64,000 nt of DNA from Candidatus Saccharimonadota bacterium (GCA_025928155.1 JAICKC010000002.1:24873-88872); one strand, 5' to 3'. Positions 22,663 through 32,174 are shown, counted from the first letter of the stretch. Notes: generated by a model not told the origin, from the letters alone. Made by a program: numbers and translations.

Positions 22663-22883
22663 ACTTTCGTTGAGGCGATTTACTCCCTCCGGAAGCACCT
22701 TGACAAGAGAAGAATACGGAAGAGACCAGTCTTACGAGTCTGGGGTAGTGTGTCTGAGTGTATAGCCGCTCATGCCTACCACCCCGGACTCGCAACCAGC
22801 GAGACTACGGCCATCGATACCCTCTATGGGTCTCGATTGGAACCAGCACCACCGCCAGCAGTACTCACGATTAAGGAACGGAC
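22663..22883 (+). promoter_or_regulatory. long structured 5' leader
   Basis: CGAGTC/GACTCG continued by TGGGGTAG/CTACC-CCCC forms a long stem over about 65 nt; further short hairpins follow. TTGACAAGAGAA is shared with the leader at 12782-12946. No known riboswitch recognised. Confidence 0.5.
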
Positions 22884-23489
22884 ATGCAGATCAACCCACG
22901 CAGGTTTACGCGCAGGCAGCTGATCGGCTTCCTGATGGTCCTCCTCGGCATCGGCATGCTCGGCAGCGCCGCCGCAGTCATCGCCGACAGCAGCAACACG
23001 TCCGCGCAGGGCAGCTCGGTAACCAGGAGTGCCCCAAGCGCGTGCGAGCTGCTCCGCGGCGGCGAGGCACTCACTACCAGTGGCGAGCAAGTCACCTTGA
23101 CGCCGAAACAGCTCACCGGCAACGCCTGCCAGTACACGGGACACGGCTACACGGTCACCTTTGTCGTCAAGGCACATAATGCCCCCAAGGCCTATGCCGA
23201 CGACTACCAGTCCGCTGACAACACCGGCAAGAACCCACAGCAGCTCAGCAGTAAGGACAACGTCGGCCCTAATCAGTTCATTAATGCCTATCAGGCGTTT
23301 GAGGTCTTGGCCGTCGGCTCCGACACCATCGAGTATCTGACCACCTTCCGGCCCACCACAACCACTGGCGGCATCACCGAGTCGAGCTCCACGTCCATAT
23401 GGATAGCCATCGTCATCACAAGTAGTAACGCTAGCATCGCACACTCACCGCTGTCGCTCAAGATCCTGGCCTCCAGGAGTTCCTGGTAA
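22884..23489 (+). CDS. membrane-anchored exported protein, 201 aa
   Basis: ATG follows AAGGAACGGAC. A basic start (MQINPRRFTRRQ) and one membrane helix at residues 13-35 look like an uncleaved signal anchor. The outer part contains two cysteines (SACELLRGG and GNACQYTGHGY), which could form a disulphide. The last 35 residues (ITSSNASIAHSPLSLKILASRSSW) look unlike the rest and may be read-through after a frameshift. No family recognised. Confidence 0.55.
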   Translation: MQINPRRFTRRQLIGFLMVLLGIGMLGSAAAVIADSSNTSAQGSSVTRSAPSACELLRGGEALTTSGEQVTLTPKQLTGNACQYTGHGYTVTFVVKAHNAPKAYADDYQSADNTGKNPQQLSSKDNVGPNQFINAYQAFEVLAVGSDTIEYLTTFRPTTTTGGITESSSTSIWIAIVITSSNASIAHSPLSLKILASRSSW

Positions 23490-23559
23490 CCACGCCGTCG
23501 GTCGACGTCTCCGACGCCTCACGCGCCTGAGACCGACCGCTTCCACCCCTTCTCCTGCC

Positions 23560-23627
23560 TACACACCCCTCTCTACGCTCACGCAAGTGAGATTCCCGTC
23601 AAACGGAAAGAGATCAAGGGGTGTGTA
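23560..23627 (+). terminator. three-way-junction hairpin after the 201-aa gene
   Basis: TACACACCCCT pairs with AGGGGTGTGTA; inside are CTCAC-GCAA-GTGAG and TTCCCGT-CAA-ACGGAA hairpins and a TCTCT/AGAGA helix. It lies between this gene and the convergent leuS stop. Confidence 0.6.
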
Positions 23628-23643
23628 TTCATGTCCGGACAGT

Positions 23644-26127
23644 TTATTTGACAACAAAGTTCAGCAATTTGGCAGGAACGTAGATGGTTTTTATGATTTG
23701 TTTGCCCTCGAGGTTGGCAGCAATTTTGGTATCGGCACAAGCCAGCTCAACAGCTTTTGCTTCATCGGCCTCCGCCGGGGATTGTACTGTACCGCGCAGT
23801 TTGCCGTTGATCTGTACTGCTATGGTCACTGTGTCCTCCACCAGGTATTTCGCGTCATATATGGGCCACTGACTAGTATGGATCGAGCCTTCATGACCCA
23901 GCTGTGCCCACAGTTCTTCGGTCATATGCGGGGCAAAGGGCGCCAGCAGCTGCAGCGTAGTCTTCAGAGTTTCTTGCCATACTACGCTGCCAAGCGGCAC
24001 TTCAGCCTTTAGTTTGTACAGCTCGTTGGTCAGTTCCATGAGTGCAGCGATGGCGGTGTTAAAGCCCATGTCGGCCAGGTCGTCGCTCACTCGCTTAGTG
24101 GCTCGGTGCACAGCCCGACGCACTGCTTCATTGTCGCCGTCCGTTTTTTCGGTGCTCACATGTTCCTGCACTAAGTTCCAAATACGCTGCAGGAAGCGGA
24201 AACTACCGCCCATTCCCTCGACGCTCCAGTTAGCGCTCTGGTTCCACGGGCCGATGAACAGCTCCATGATACGGATGCAGTCGACGCCGTAGCCCTGCTC
24301 GATGAGCTCATCAGGTTGGATGGCGTTGCCTTTGCTCTTGCTCATTTTTTGGCCGTCAGGCGCCAGGATCATGCCCTGATTACGGAGCGCTTTGAACGGT
24401 TCGCCGAAGTCAATCAGCCCTTCATCCTGCATCACCTTCGTCCACATGCGGGCGTACAGTAGGTGCATCACCGCATGTTCTGCACCACCGATGTAATCAT
24501 CCACAGGCAGCCAGAATTTGACTTTGTCAGCATCAAACGCCTTTTGGCCGTTGTGCGGGTCGGCAAACCGCAGAAAGTACCAACTGCTGCAAGCAAAGCC
24601 GTCCATAGTGTCGGTTTCGCGCTCAGCATCGCCCCCACATTTCGGGCACATCACGTTCACGAACTCTGGCACGTTGGCCAGTGGGCTGCGGCCGTCGCCG
24701 CTCGGCTCAAATTTCTTGAGCTCCGGTAGGGTAACCGGCAGCTGGTTTTCGGGCACCGGTACGATGCCATCTTTCGGGCAGTGGATCATCGGGATCGGCG
24801 CACCCCAGTAACGCTGGCGACTGATCAGCCAGTCACGCAAGTGGTAACTGTGCACACGCTTGCCCATACCATGCTCAACCATGTAGTCCTTGATCCTCTC
24901 GGTGGCGCCCTGGATACTCATACCATCCAGAAAGCCGGAGTTCACCATTTTGCCGGCATGCTCCTGCACCTGCTTGGCCTCAGTGATTGGCCCATCGTCG
25001 CCGTTTTCACCCACGACAACACGCTTGATGGGCAAATCAAATGTCTTGGCAAACTGGAAATCGCGCATGTCGTGTCCGGGGACACCTACCACAGCGCCGG
25101 TACCGAACCCGGCCAGCACGAAGTCACTTACCCACACCGGCATCTCTTCGCCGGTCAGTTCGTTTTTAACATACAGCCCAGTAAATACGCCTGTTTTCAA
25201 GCGGCCTTCTTCTTGGCGCTCAACCTCACTTTTGGCCAGCGACTTTTGTACATAGTGTTCCACGGCTTGCCAGTGTGACGAGCCAGTTCTGGGCACGATT
25301 TCTTGCTGCATCACTTTGCGCACAAACTCGTGCTCAGGGGCCAGTACTACGAAAGTGGCACCAAAGTTGGTATCGGGTCGGGTCGTGAATACCGTAATTG
25401 ACTCATCTGTTTTTGCATTGGTGACGTTGTAAGTAATATTAATGCCTGTTTTGTGGCCAATCCAGTTGCGCTGCATGCTCTTGATGCTGTCCGTCCAGTC
25501 GAGGTCGTCCAGATCTTTCTCCAGCTGGTCGGCATAGTCGGTAATTTTGAAAAACCACTGCTTGAGTGCCTTTTTTTCGACTTCAGAACCACAGCGCCAG
25601 CAGCGACCGTTCTCCACCTGTTCGTTAGCCAGCACGGTTTTGTCGACCGGGCACCACCACTGCAAGCTCTCCTGGCGGTACGCCAGCTCGCGTTTATAGA
25701 GCAGGAGGAAGAACCACTGCGTCCACTTGTAGTAATCCGGGTCAGATGACGTAACCTCGCGGCTCCAGTCATAGCTGAAGCCCATGGCCGTCAGCTGCTG
25801 CTTAAACTTGCCGGTGTTTTCGGCAATGGCCTGCTGGGGGCTGACGCCCGTCTTGATTGCATAGTTTTCGGCTGGCAGACCGAACGCATCCCAGCCCATT
25901 GGGTGCAATACATTGTAGCCGTTCATACGCGCGTGACGGCTAACAACATCACCTATGGTGTAATTGCGCACGTGTCCGACGTGCATAGCCGCACCACTGG
26001 GGTAGGGAAAGTACTCTAGGATATATTTTTTGGGCTTGGCCGCATCTTCGCTGGCCTCGTAAATTTTGTCGGCCGCCCACTTTTGTTGCCACTTGGGTTC
26101 AATCTCTTTCGGGTTGTATCGTTTCAC
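23644..26127 (-). CDS. leuS: leucyl-tRNA synthetase
   Basis: 827 residues, bacterial type. HIGH motif as HVGHVRN, KMSKS as KMSKSKGN, CP1 editing domain in the middle and a zinc knuckle (WWCPVDKTVLANEQV, then CWRCGS). GTG start at 26127 (MKRYNPKEIEPKW). Divergent from ddl. Confidence 0.97.
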   Translation of the reverse strand: MKRYNPKEIEPKWQQKWAADKIYEASEDAAKPKKYILEYFPYPSGAAMHVGHVRNYTIGDVVSRHARMNGYNVLHPMGWDAFGLPAENYAIKTGVSPQQAIAENTGKFKQQLTAMGFSYDWSREVTSSDPDYYKWTQWFFLLLYKRELAYRQESLQWWCPVDKTVLANEQVENGRCWRCGSEVEKKALKQWFFKITDYADQLEKDLDDLDWTDSIKSMQRNWIGHKTGINITYNVTNAKTDESITVFTTRPDTNFGATFVVLAPEHEFVRKVMQQEIVPRTGSSHWQAVEHYVQKSLAKSEVERQEEGRLKTGVFTGLYVKNELTGEEMPVWVSDFVLAGFGTGAVVGVPGHDMRDFQFAKTFDLPIKRVVVGENGDDGPITEAKQVQEHAGKMVNSGFLDGMSIQGATERIKDYMVEHGMGKRVHSYHLRDWLISRQRYWGAPIPMIHCPKDGIVPVPENQLPVTLPELKKFEPSGDGRSPLANVPEFVNVMCPKCGGDAERETDTMDGFACSSWYFLRFADPHNGQKAFDADKVKFWLPVDDYIGGAEHAVMHLLYARMWTKVMQDEGLIDFGEPFKALRNQGMILAPDGQKMSKSKGNAIQPDELIEQGYGVDCIRIMELFIGPWNQSANWSVEGMGGSFRFLQRIWNLVQEHVSTEKTDGDNEAVRRAVHRATKRVSDDLADMGFNTAIAALMELTNELYKLKAEVPLGSVVWQETLKTTLQLLAPFAPHMTEELWAQLGHEGSIHTSQWPIYDAKYLVEDTVTIAVQINGKLRGTVQSPAEADEAKAVELACADTKIAANLEGKQIIKTIYVPAKLLNFVVK

Positions 26128-26299
26128 AATCTAATAATCTCGCTTATCTGTTACTAGGAATTATACTGGAGCGTTACAAAATTGCCCTACCGGGCGAGGA
26201 GGAGACTGAGCCGGATCGTGTGCGTACTCATAGTGTCTACTACTATATCATATTTTTCATAACTCAATCCAGGTAGCGGGTGGTATACTTTGTACACCT

Positions 26300-27193
26300 A
26301 TGGCAAACGTTACTGTTTTGTGCGGCGGCACGTCGGCCGAACGCGAAGTGTCTCTACGTTCCGGCGCGGCGGTAGCGGAAGCCTTGAAAGCCGCAGGTTA
26401 CGAAGTTACTGTGCTCGACCCGGCCGTATCCTCTCTCGACAAGATGATGGCTTGTGATGCCGTTTTTCCAGCTCTGCACGGTACTGGCGGCGAAGACGGC
26501 GCTATCCAATCCGCACTAGAAGAGGTGAACGCACACTACGTCGGCTCCGATTCGACCGCCTCGCGCCTGTGCTTTGACAAGTGGCAATACCGGCAGCATA
26601 TCACTGCAGCCGGCCTACTTATGCCGGAGGGAGCGCTCGTGCACGCACAGACCTACCATGAGCACCGGCTGGCGGCTCAACCGTATGTGCTTAAGCCAGT
26701 GGCTGGCGGCTCAAGTATCGACACGTTCATAGTACGTGATCCTGAGCATCCACCGCACGGCATAGCCGAAGTATTCACCCGCTATGCGACCATGCTTATG
26801 GAGCAGCTCATTGCGGGCACAGAACTGACCGTGGGTGTTCTGAACAACCAAGCACTGCCGGTCATAGAGATCATTCCTCCGAAAGATAGCGAGTTCGACT
26901 ACACTAATAAATACAACGGCGCCACCCAGGAACTCGTGCCGCCCAAGCACGTCAGCGGCGACTTGCAGCGCAAAGCCCAAGCGCTTGCTCTCCAGGCGCA
27001 CCAGTTCACCGGCTGCCGTGATCTTTCGCGTACTGACATTATGCTCGACAAAAAAGGGCAACTCTATGTGCTCGAAACCAATACGCTGCCCGGCTTGACC
27101 AACCAGAGCCTACTCCCCAAAGCAGCTCATGCCGCCGGCCTTGATATGCCCGCCCTCTGTAAGCAGCTCGTTGAAATGGCGCTTGCGCGCTAA
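26300..27193 (+). CDS. ddl: D-alanine--D-alanine ligase
   Basis: Makes the D-Ala-D-Ala dipeptide of peptidoglycan. ATP-grasp enzyme of 297 residues: GGTSAEREVSLRSG at the N-terminus, KPVAGGSS loop, and RTDIMLDKKGQLYVLETNTLPGLT at the metal site. TATACT lies 10 nt before the ATG with no ribosome site, so the mRNA is probably leaderless. The stop overlaps by 4 nt the stop of the convergent murF-like gene, the next enzyme in the pathway. Confidence 0.96.
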   Translation: MANVTVLCGGTSAEREVSLRSGAAVAEALKAAGYEVTVLDPAVSSLDKMMACDAVFPALHGTGGEDGAIQSALEEVNAHYVGSDSTASRLCFDKWQYRQHITAAGLLMPEGALVHAQTYHEHRLAAQPYVLKPVAGGSSIDTFIVRDPEHPPHGIAEVFTRYATMLMEQLIAGTELTVGVLNNQALPVIEIIPPKDSEFDYTNKYNGATQELVPPKHVSGDLQRKAQALALQAHQFTGCRDLSRTDIMLDKKGQLYVLETNTLPGLTNQSLLPKAAHAAGLDMPALCKQLVEMALAR

Positions 27194-28809
27194 CCGAACT
27201 GCTGCTGTTTCTTGGTAAGCCAGTATGGACTCTGACGAACCAGTTTAGCGGCGTCAGTGGGATCGGCCAGGAGCGGTTTGAGCGCTTCTTCGGTAAAGAC
27301 ACCATTCTGCGAACCTTTAGCCAGCACGATACCGCCCTTTTGGAGCTTGCCGGACACGTACTTGCCGGCGTCGTACGGACTGTCAAAGCACTGCACAGCG
27401 CAGCCCTTTTCGCGGGCCGCTGGCGCCAGCCATTTTTTGGCGTCCTGGCCAACGGTCACGACCACGGCGAGTTTTTTAGGATCGCAATATGCACCGACCT
27501 CGGCGTGCGCCTGGCGGGAATAGTCGCCCATTTCGTTCATACTACCGAGGATGGCAATGCGCTGCCCGGTGCGGGCGGCGTAGAGCACGTCCAAGGCAGC
27601 TTTAACTGTCAGCGGCGCAGCGTTGTATGTGTCGTCAATAACTGTTGCGCCTTTTACACCGGGTAATATTTGCATACGCCCGGAGAATGGCTGCAATTCA
27701 TTTAACCCCTTAGTAATGACAGCCCTCTTGACACCCAGCACATCCGCTACGGCAGCCGCAGCTAAAGTGACCTTGGCTCCCTGCTCACCCAAAAAATGGA
27801 TATCGGCCGTAAGGCCGCCACGCGGAAGTCTTACGTCCAGCTTCTGCCCTTGTAAGCCTTTGAATTTAGCCGTACCAAGGTACTGCGCCCGCTCACTTTG
27901 CACACTATATTCGGCGAACTCACGGCCCGCTAGATACTTGCCAGCGATGTCGTCACCGTTTACGAGCACCCGTGCACTGTAATCAAATACGCTCAGCTCT
28001 TCGGTAGCTACCTTATCGAGCGTACCGAAGAATTCCATGTGCTCTTCGGAGACAGCTGTCACGACTGCGACATCGGGCGCGAGGTAAGCAAATTGTTCCA
28101 TTTGGCCGGGGCCATCAGTGCCCAATTCCACAACTACTACATCGTAGGGGTAGGGCAGCGCTATCTCCGCCTGAGTGGCACCAATCACCCTCAGCCAAGC
28201 GACTACGTTATACAGGCTTGGCTCGTTGAGACCAAAAAACACCAGTGGTACGGTGACACGGTCGTTATAGTTGCCGGTCTGGTAGCGCACACGCAGACCG
28301 CTCTGTTCCAGCAACTGGGCCACAGCCAGTTTGGTACTGGTCTTGCCCATGCTGCCCGCCACAGCCACAACCTTAAAGCGGTGCCGTGCCCGCAGCTGGC
28401 GCACTTGTACTTCCAGCATAGTGCACACCAGTGAACGCGCCGCTTTCTTGGGGTGGGCGACCCCCCAGGCCAAGTTCCAAGCCCAGAGTACCACGACCAC
28501 AGCGTGCGCCCACACCAGCGGATAGGATAATAGCAGAGCCGCTCCAAATTCCCAGGCACCAGCCGTGCCGAAGCGGGCCCATTGCACCAAAAGGCCTATG
28601 CCGAGAGCGACCTGGCCAAGCATACCTAAGGCCAACAATACTGCCCACGACCGTTCAAGCTCGTTCAGGCGCCGCTGGGGTGGAAACTGTCGGGCATGCC
28701 AAACCCAATACAACAGCCGCCAACCCGAGTAGTTCACCTGGCGCAAACGAGCAATCAGCACCGCCGGAAAGGCGAGGCCGTACAAGTCTGCCAGACTATG
28801 AAGAAGCAT
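27190..28809 (-). CDS. murF: MurF-like Mur ligase with N-terminal membrane domain, 539 aa
   Basis: Mur ligase with P-loop GSMGKTSTK near residue 155, the central domain around TDGPGQMEQFAYLAPDVAVVTAV and a C-terminal domain with LQPFSGRMQIL and DDTYNAAP. DDTYNA is the MurF hallmark, so it should add D-Ala-D-Ala to the UDP-MurNAc-tripeptide. An extra N-terminal region of about 125 residues carries two or three membrane helices, unlike the soluble standard enzyme. Confidence 0.85.
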   Translation of the reverse strand: MLLHSLADLYGLAFPAVLIARLRQVNYSGWRLLYWVWHARQFPPQRRLNELERSWAVLLALGMLGQVALGIGLLVQWARFGTAGAWEFGAALLLSYPLVWAHAVVVVLWAWNLAWGVAHPKKAARSLVCTMLEVQVRQLRARHRFKVVAVAGSMGKTSTKLAVAQLLEQSGLRVRYQTGNYNDRVTVPLVFFGLNEPSLYNVVAWLRVIGATQAEIALPYPYDVVVVELGTDGPGQMEQFAYLAPDVAVVTAVSEEHMEFFGTLDKVATEELSVFDYSARVLVNGDDIAGKYLAGREFAEYSVQSERAQYLGTAKFKGLQGQKLDVRLPRGGLTADIHFLGEQGAKVTLAAAAVADVLGVKRAVITKGLNELQPFSGRMQILPGVKGATVIDDTYNAAPLTVKAALDVLYAARTGQRIAILGSMNEMGDYSRQAHAEVGAYCDPKKLAVVVTVGQDAKKWLAPAAREKGCAVQCFDSPYDAGKYVSGKLQKGGIVLAKGSQNGVFTEEALKPLLADPTDAAKLVRQSPYWLTKKQQQFG

Positions 28810-28898
28810 ATGCTTAGTATTGTCGCATATTTTGCGCGAAAAAGGAGGGCTCGCCGCTTTGCGGCACAGCCGCCGATTGGGTACAATAAAGTAAACCT

Positions 28899-29525
28899 AT
28901 GCGCGGTCCTGTTTTAAGCCGACTCCTCCCTTCTAGCATTGAATTGTGGTATGTTGCGCTTGTTGCTGGCATTTTAGTGTTGCTTGGCAACGGCAAGCTA
29001 TTGATTGAAAAGCTTGGACTAATTGACTCTGCTCAGTTGATTGGAGGACAAGTTACCACAACCGTTACTGCCGGGCTTACGACGCTCTCGACGCTTCAGT
29101 TTACCGCCAGCGTGGCCAACATGATCGTCTGGGGTGCTACGGGGCTGCTGATCTACAGCGCCCTTCAGGCGCTAGTGCGGGGCTTGCGCACAATACAGTA
29201 CGAGCGCGATTTTGACTCCAACCGCTACATACATCCGCAGAGCTATACACATAAAGCCTATTGGCGGCAGCTTGTACTCGATGCCATCCTAGGGTTCGTG
29301 CTGCTGGTGCTGCTGGTAGTCGGCGCCATACTATACATAGTGGTGGCAGTACCCGCCAGCTTTGCTTACATACAGGTGTTTATCGTCAGGCCGACATTGG
29401 CTATTGCGTACTATCCTATCGTAGGAGTTGTTATCGCGTTCGCAGCCACAACTCTCTTGTACTTACTGATCAAGCTAGTCATCCGCCACCACCGCATCTC
29501 AATCGTGACAGACGCCGAAGGTTAG
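28899..29525 (+). CDS. integral membrane protein, 208 aa
   Basis: Four hydrophobic segments (about residues 14-36, 70-92, 125-148 and 165-190) with a loop containing YERDFDSNRYIHPQSYTHK. No catalytic motif. Family not recognised. No ribosome site; GTACAATAAAGT just upstream may be a -10 region. Confidence 0.65.
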   Translation: MRGPVLSRLLPSSIELWYVALVAGILVLLGNGKLLIEKLGLIDSAQLIGGQVTTTVTAGLTTLSTLQFTASVANMIVWGATGLLIYSALQALVRGLRTIQYERDFDSNRYIHPQSYTHKAYWRQLVLDAILGFVLLVLLVVGAILYIVVAVPASFAYIQVFIVRPTLAIAYYPIVGVVIAFAATTLLYLLIKLVIRHHRISIVTDAEG

Positions 29526-29578
29526 CAGCAGCCCTCTGGAAATTACTCGCCAAATAGGCTATACTTACGGTGTTATTT

Positions 29579-29655
29579 GGGGCTGTAGCTCAGTTGACTA
29601 GAGCGCTTCCATGGCATGGAAGAGGTCCAGGGTTTGAGTCCCTGTAGCTCCACCA
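29579..29655 (+). tRNA. tRNA-Ala (GGC)
   Basis: Complete cloverleaf: acceptor GGGGCTG/TAGCTCC, D arm GCTC/GAGC, anticodon stem CTTCC/GGAAG with loop ATGGCAT, T arm CAGGG-TTTGAGT-CCCTG and encoded CCA. TATACT lies just upstream and a terminator just downstream. Confidence 0.97.
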
Positions 29656-29692
29656 AAGTAAAAACACCAGCTTGCCTGGTGTTTTTACTTTT
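29656..29692 (+). terminator. terminator of tRNA-Ala
   Basis: AAGTAAAAACACCAG, loop, CTGGTGTTTTTACTT: 15-bp stem with internal T tract, starting at the last base of the tRNA. Confidence 0.9.
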
Positions 29693-29703
29693 AGATAGGC
29701 TCT

Positions 29704-29889
29704 CTACAGAACCGGACCCACTGGTGGAACCGAATCACCGCGTTTGGCGCTTTCAAACCCATGGTGCCGCTCGTAGTCCACGTGATTGACCACGGCACGC
29801 ATCTTTTTCATCGCATACTTGCGAAGACGGCTATGCGCACGACTCTCGCCTTTACGGTTAGTGTGCCGACTTCGTTCTGCCATAGACAT
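29704..29889 (-). CDS. small basic protein, 61 aa, unknown
   Basis: ATG follows GGAGGTTTACACACC. Reads MSMAERSRHTNRKGESRAHS, then KKMRAVVNHVDYERHHGFESAKRG. Histidine- and arginine-rich, no hydrophobic segment. No family recognised. Confidence 0.55.
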   Translation of the reverse strand: MSMAERSRHTNRKGESRAHSRLRKYAMKKMRAVVNHVDYERHHGFESAKRGDSVPPVGPVL

Positions 29890-29925
29890 GGTGTGTAAAC
29901 CTCCACTTAACGTGACATTGCTGTA

Positions 29926-30288
29926 CTACTCCAGCTCGGCGACCATGCGCCGGGGAAGTTCGGCCGTGATGTCATCGACCTCGCGGCTATCGAAGATTTC
30001 GCATATGGCCTGCCAAGCGGCCTTGATGCGGGCCTTGGCATTATTCTCGTCAACCTCGTCTAAGTCCATCAGCTGGCTGATGATATCTTCGTCGATATGA
30101 CTGGCCGTCGGTACCATTTGGGCGGCATCTTGCAGCTCCTCGGGGAGTGCGTCGGCAAAGTCGCGGCGGGTATGATCACTTAAGTGCGCGGCCACGTTTT
30201 CTACCACCAGCTCAAGCGCGTCTTGCGACTCGTCGTCGTCGATATGAGCGATGGTTTTTATCTTTCTGACTAAATCATTGTATCGCAC
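29926..30288 (-). CDS. DUF2267 protein, 120 aa
   Basis: Start set at GTG 30288, six nt after AAGGAGGAACC; the ORF track extends further upstream. Two helical repeats with an acidic composition: ALELVVENVAAHLSDHTRRDFADALPEELQDAAQM matches DUF2267 (PF10025), a stress-associated family of unknown function. Confidence 0.8.
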   Translation of the reverse strand: MRYNDLVRKIKTIAHIDDDESQDALELVVENVAAHLSDHTRRDFADALPEELQDAAQMVPTASHIDEDIISQLMDLDEVDENNAKARIKAAWQAICEIFDSREVDDITAELPRRMVAELE

Positions 30289-30365
30289 GGTAGGTTCCTC
30301 CTTACAGCTGCTACTATGCACGCTGTGGCTGCAAATAAGCTATAAGCTTTTTTACATAAAACGGC

Positions 30366-30614
30366 TTGCACGGACGAAGCATAAGTGCGATATTGGAAGT
30401 GTAAACCTAAGGTGCTTTTGGGAAAGTATGCAAGTCACGAAAGACCACACAAAGAGAGGGGGTAATCCACATTGAAAAGTCCTAGATCTAACGGGCAGGA
30501 TTATTGTAGCGCTACGAGCGAGGTACTTACGCGCTAGCCTCCTTCTGTTGATAGGCTCGTCCTGCCTATGTAGGCCGAATACCTTAAGCCCTTCTTCTCA
30601 AGAAGGGCTTTTCT
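30366..30614 (+). ncRNA. candidate small transcript with 21-codon ORF and terminator
   Basis: TTGCAC, 17 nt, GATATT promoter at 30366-30394; a strong terminator AAGCCCTTCTT/AAGAAGGGCTT with T tract at 30586-30614. Between them GGCAGGA/TCCTGCC closes a branched region with GTAGCGCTAC. A TTG-started 21-codon frame (30472-30537) follows GAGAGGGGG and could be a leader peptide; the transcript may equally be a noncoding RNA. Confidence 0.5.
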
Positions 30615-30627
30615 GTTGGCAGGAGGG

Positions 30628-30810
30628 TCACATAGCTTTGCGGTTAGGGACTTTGGCGCCCTCACGACGAGCTTCATCAAGACCGATAGCCACGGCTTGC
30701 TCGCGGCTCGTCACTTTTTTACCGCTGCGGCCGCTTTTCAGCTTACCCTCTTTCATTTCGTGCATTACTTTACCCACTCTCTCTTGAGCCTTTGGGCCGT
30801 ACTTCGTCAT
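30628..30810 (-). CDS. DUF6496-type small basic protein, 60 aa
   Basis: Reads MTKYGPKAQERVGKVMHEMK, then LKSGRSGKKVTSREQAVAIGLDEARREGAKVP, which matches a widespread short family of the form KYGPKAxxxVGxVMHExKxGxLKSGxSGKKV. Function unknown; often near stress genes. Clear ribosome site (GCGGAGATTATTCAC) is weak. Confidence 0.8.
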   Translation of the reverse strand: MTKYGPKAQERVGKVMHEMKEGKLKSGRSGKKVTSREQAVAIGLDEARREGAKVPNRKAM

Positions 30811-30972
30811 GTGAATAATCTCCGCTTACCTTTGTAGTGTAGCGACACGTTCATGCTTACGCTGTAACGATCTTCACTCGGAGGCTGGGGATTTGTCACA
30901 GCAAAATAGTGTGGAACCTCACTGCGCGTTTTGTGCGCTTAGTTATAGTAGAGGATGGAAAGGAGAGAAGCT

Positions 30973-31332
30973 ATGGAGAAACGACTCAGCCAATCAAGAC
31001 TCGCGAGTTCGCTGATGGTGCTTTTGGGAGCGTGGGTGATGATTTCGCCAATATTCATTTCCATTACTGGCGCAGCGTTAACCAGCCTACTAATCACCGG
31101 TGGCGTCATGATAGTTTTCGGGCTCGTTCAGCTGACCTGGCAGAACACTCTGCCAAGCTGGATAAATGCCTTGGCGGCTATCTGGCTACTGGTATCGGCG
31201 TTTACGTTTAGTATCAGCGCAGCAATGGCTTGGAACCAGGTAATCTCCGCGATTATCGCCTTCGTGCTGTCCACCTGGGACGGCGTCGAAATGGGCGAAG
31301 TGCAGCGCATGCACCACACGCACGCAGTGTAA
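30973..31332 (+). CDS. SPW-repeat membrane protein, 119 aa
   Basis: Start at ATG 30973 after GGAAAGGAGAGAAGCT rather than the ORF-track 30955. Four hydrophobic helices; LLGAWVMISPIF and WINALAAIWLLVSAF are the two SPW-type repeats (PF03779). Function of the family is unknown. A terminator follows. Confidence 0.75.
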   Translation: MEKRLSQSRLASSLMVLLGAWVMISPIFISITGAALTSLLITGGVMIVFGLVQLTWQNTLPSWINALAAIWLLVSAFTFSISAAMAWNQVISAIIAFVLSTWDGVEMGEVQRMHHTHAV

Positions 31333-31362
31333 TATGTTGTGCGTGCCGCGCTAGCGACCAAG

Positions 31363-31398
31363 ACCTCCCCGGTAGCCCACCCACCGGGGAGGTTTTTG
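31363..31398 (+). terminator. rho-independent terminator
   Basis: ACCTCCCCGGT, 9-nt loop, ACCGGGGAGGT followed by TTTTG. Downstream, up to 31560, no gene is seen apart from a short membrane-helix-like frame on the minus strand without a start. Confidence 0.9.
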
Positions 31399-31637
31399 TT
31401 GCAGGTCTTACTCCTGACGGCGGATTGTAAGCGAGCCGAGAAGTAGGGCTGCAATAGCATAGGCCACAACTATAGCAGACGAGCGCTAAGCTGGACAGAC
31501 GCCTCAGACAGGTCTGTTGATGCCTTTATGGCGCTGGCTGTGACATATTCACTCTCCGTGCACATCGCTTGTGGTATATACTGAGTTTGACCGCACGAGC
31601 CGGGGGCAGAAATTCAGAATTCTTTCTGAAGGGGAAT

Positions 31638-32174
31638 ATGACTAAAGCAGACATCCTGACGATACGCCGCACACTACCAGGGCCGCATCTCTTGGCCTTC
31701 ATCCTGCTTGTCATTTCCTTTGCCGGCACGCCCGTTCACGTCTTGGCGAACTCAGCTGTCACCTGCGTCAGCTTGGCCGTCGCGCACAGTCCGGGTAAGG
31801 ACTCCTACGCGTTTACCGCTACCAGCTCCGGCAATGCCAATGCCATAACTGGCTACGTGTTCGACTTCGGCGACCAGCAGTCATATACTGTCGACCCCAG
31901 TACGGCTGGCAGCAAAAACCACCTTGTCGCCACCGTCACGCACATCTATCGAGATAACGGCACCTACAGACCGTCGGTGCAGATACGCATAGGAACCGGC
32001 AGCACAACATCGACCGTATCATCACCGACCTGCCAAGTCAGCATTACCACCGACTTACCAATCAGCTCACTCCCCTCCGCCGGCGCTGGTAACACGATTA
32101 GAGTGTTCGTGGTAGCAGCCCTAGCCGGTATGAGCCTCTCCCAGTTCCGGTTGCGCCGTCGGCGGCACGCATAG
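31638..32174 (+). CDS. secreted PKD-domain protein with LPxxG-type sorting signal, 178 aa
   Basis: ATG follows GAAGGGGAAT. Signal peptide around residues 18-37 (HLLAFILLVISFAGTPVHVLA), then a PKD-like beta domain (GYVFDFGDQQSYTVDP, then VTHIYRDNGTYRPSVQIRI). The C-terminus has LPSAGAG, a membrane helix and RLRRRRHA: the layout of a sortase anchor. It is a likely cell-surface protein in a Gram-positive-type envelope. Confidence 0.85.
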   Translation: MTKADILTIRRTLPGPHLLAFILLVISFAGTPVHVLANSAVTCVSLAVAHSPGKDSYAFTATSSGNANAITGYVFDFGDQQSYTVDPSTAGSKNHLVATVTHIYRDNGTYRPSVQIRIGTGSTTSTVSSPTCQVSITTDLPISSLPSAGAGNTIRVFVVAALAGMSLSQFRLRRRRHA

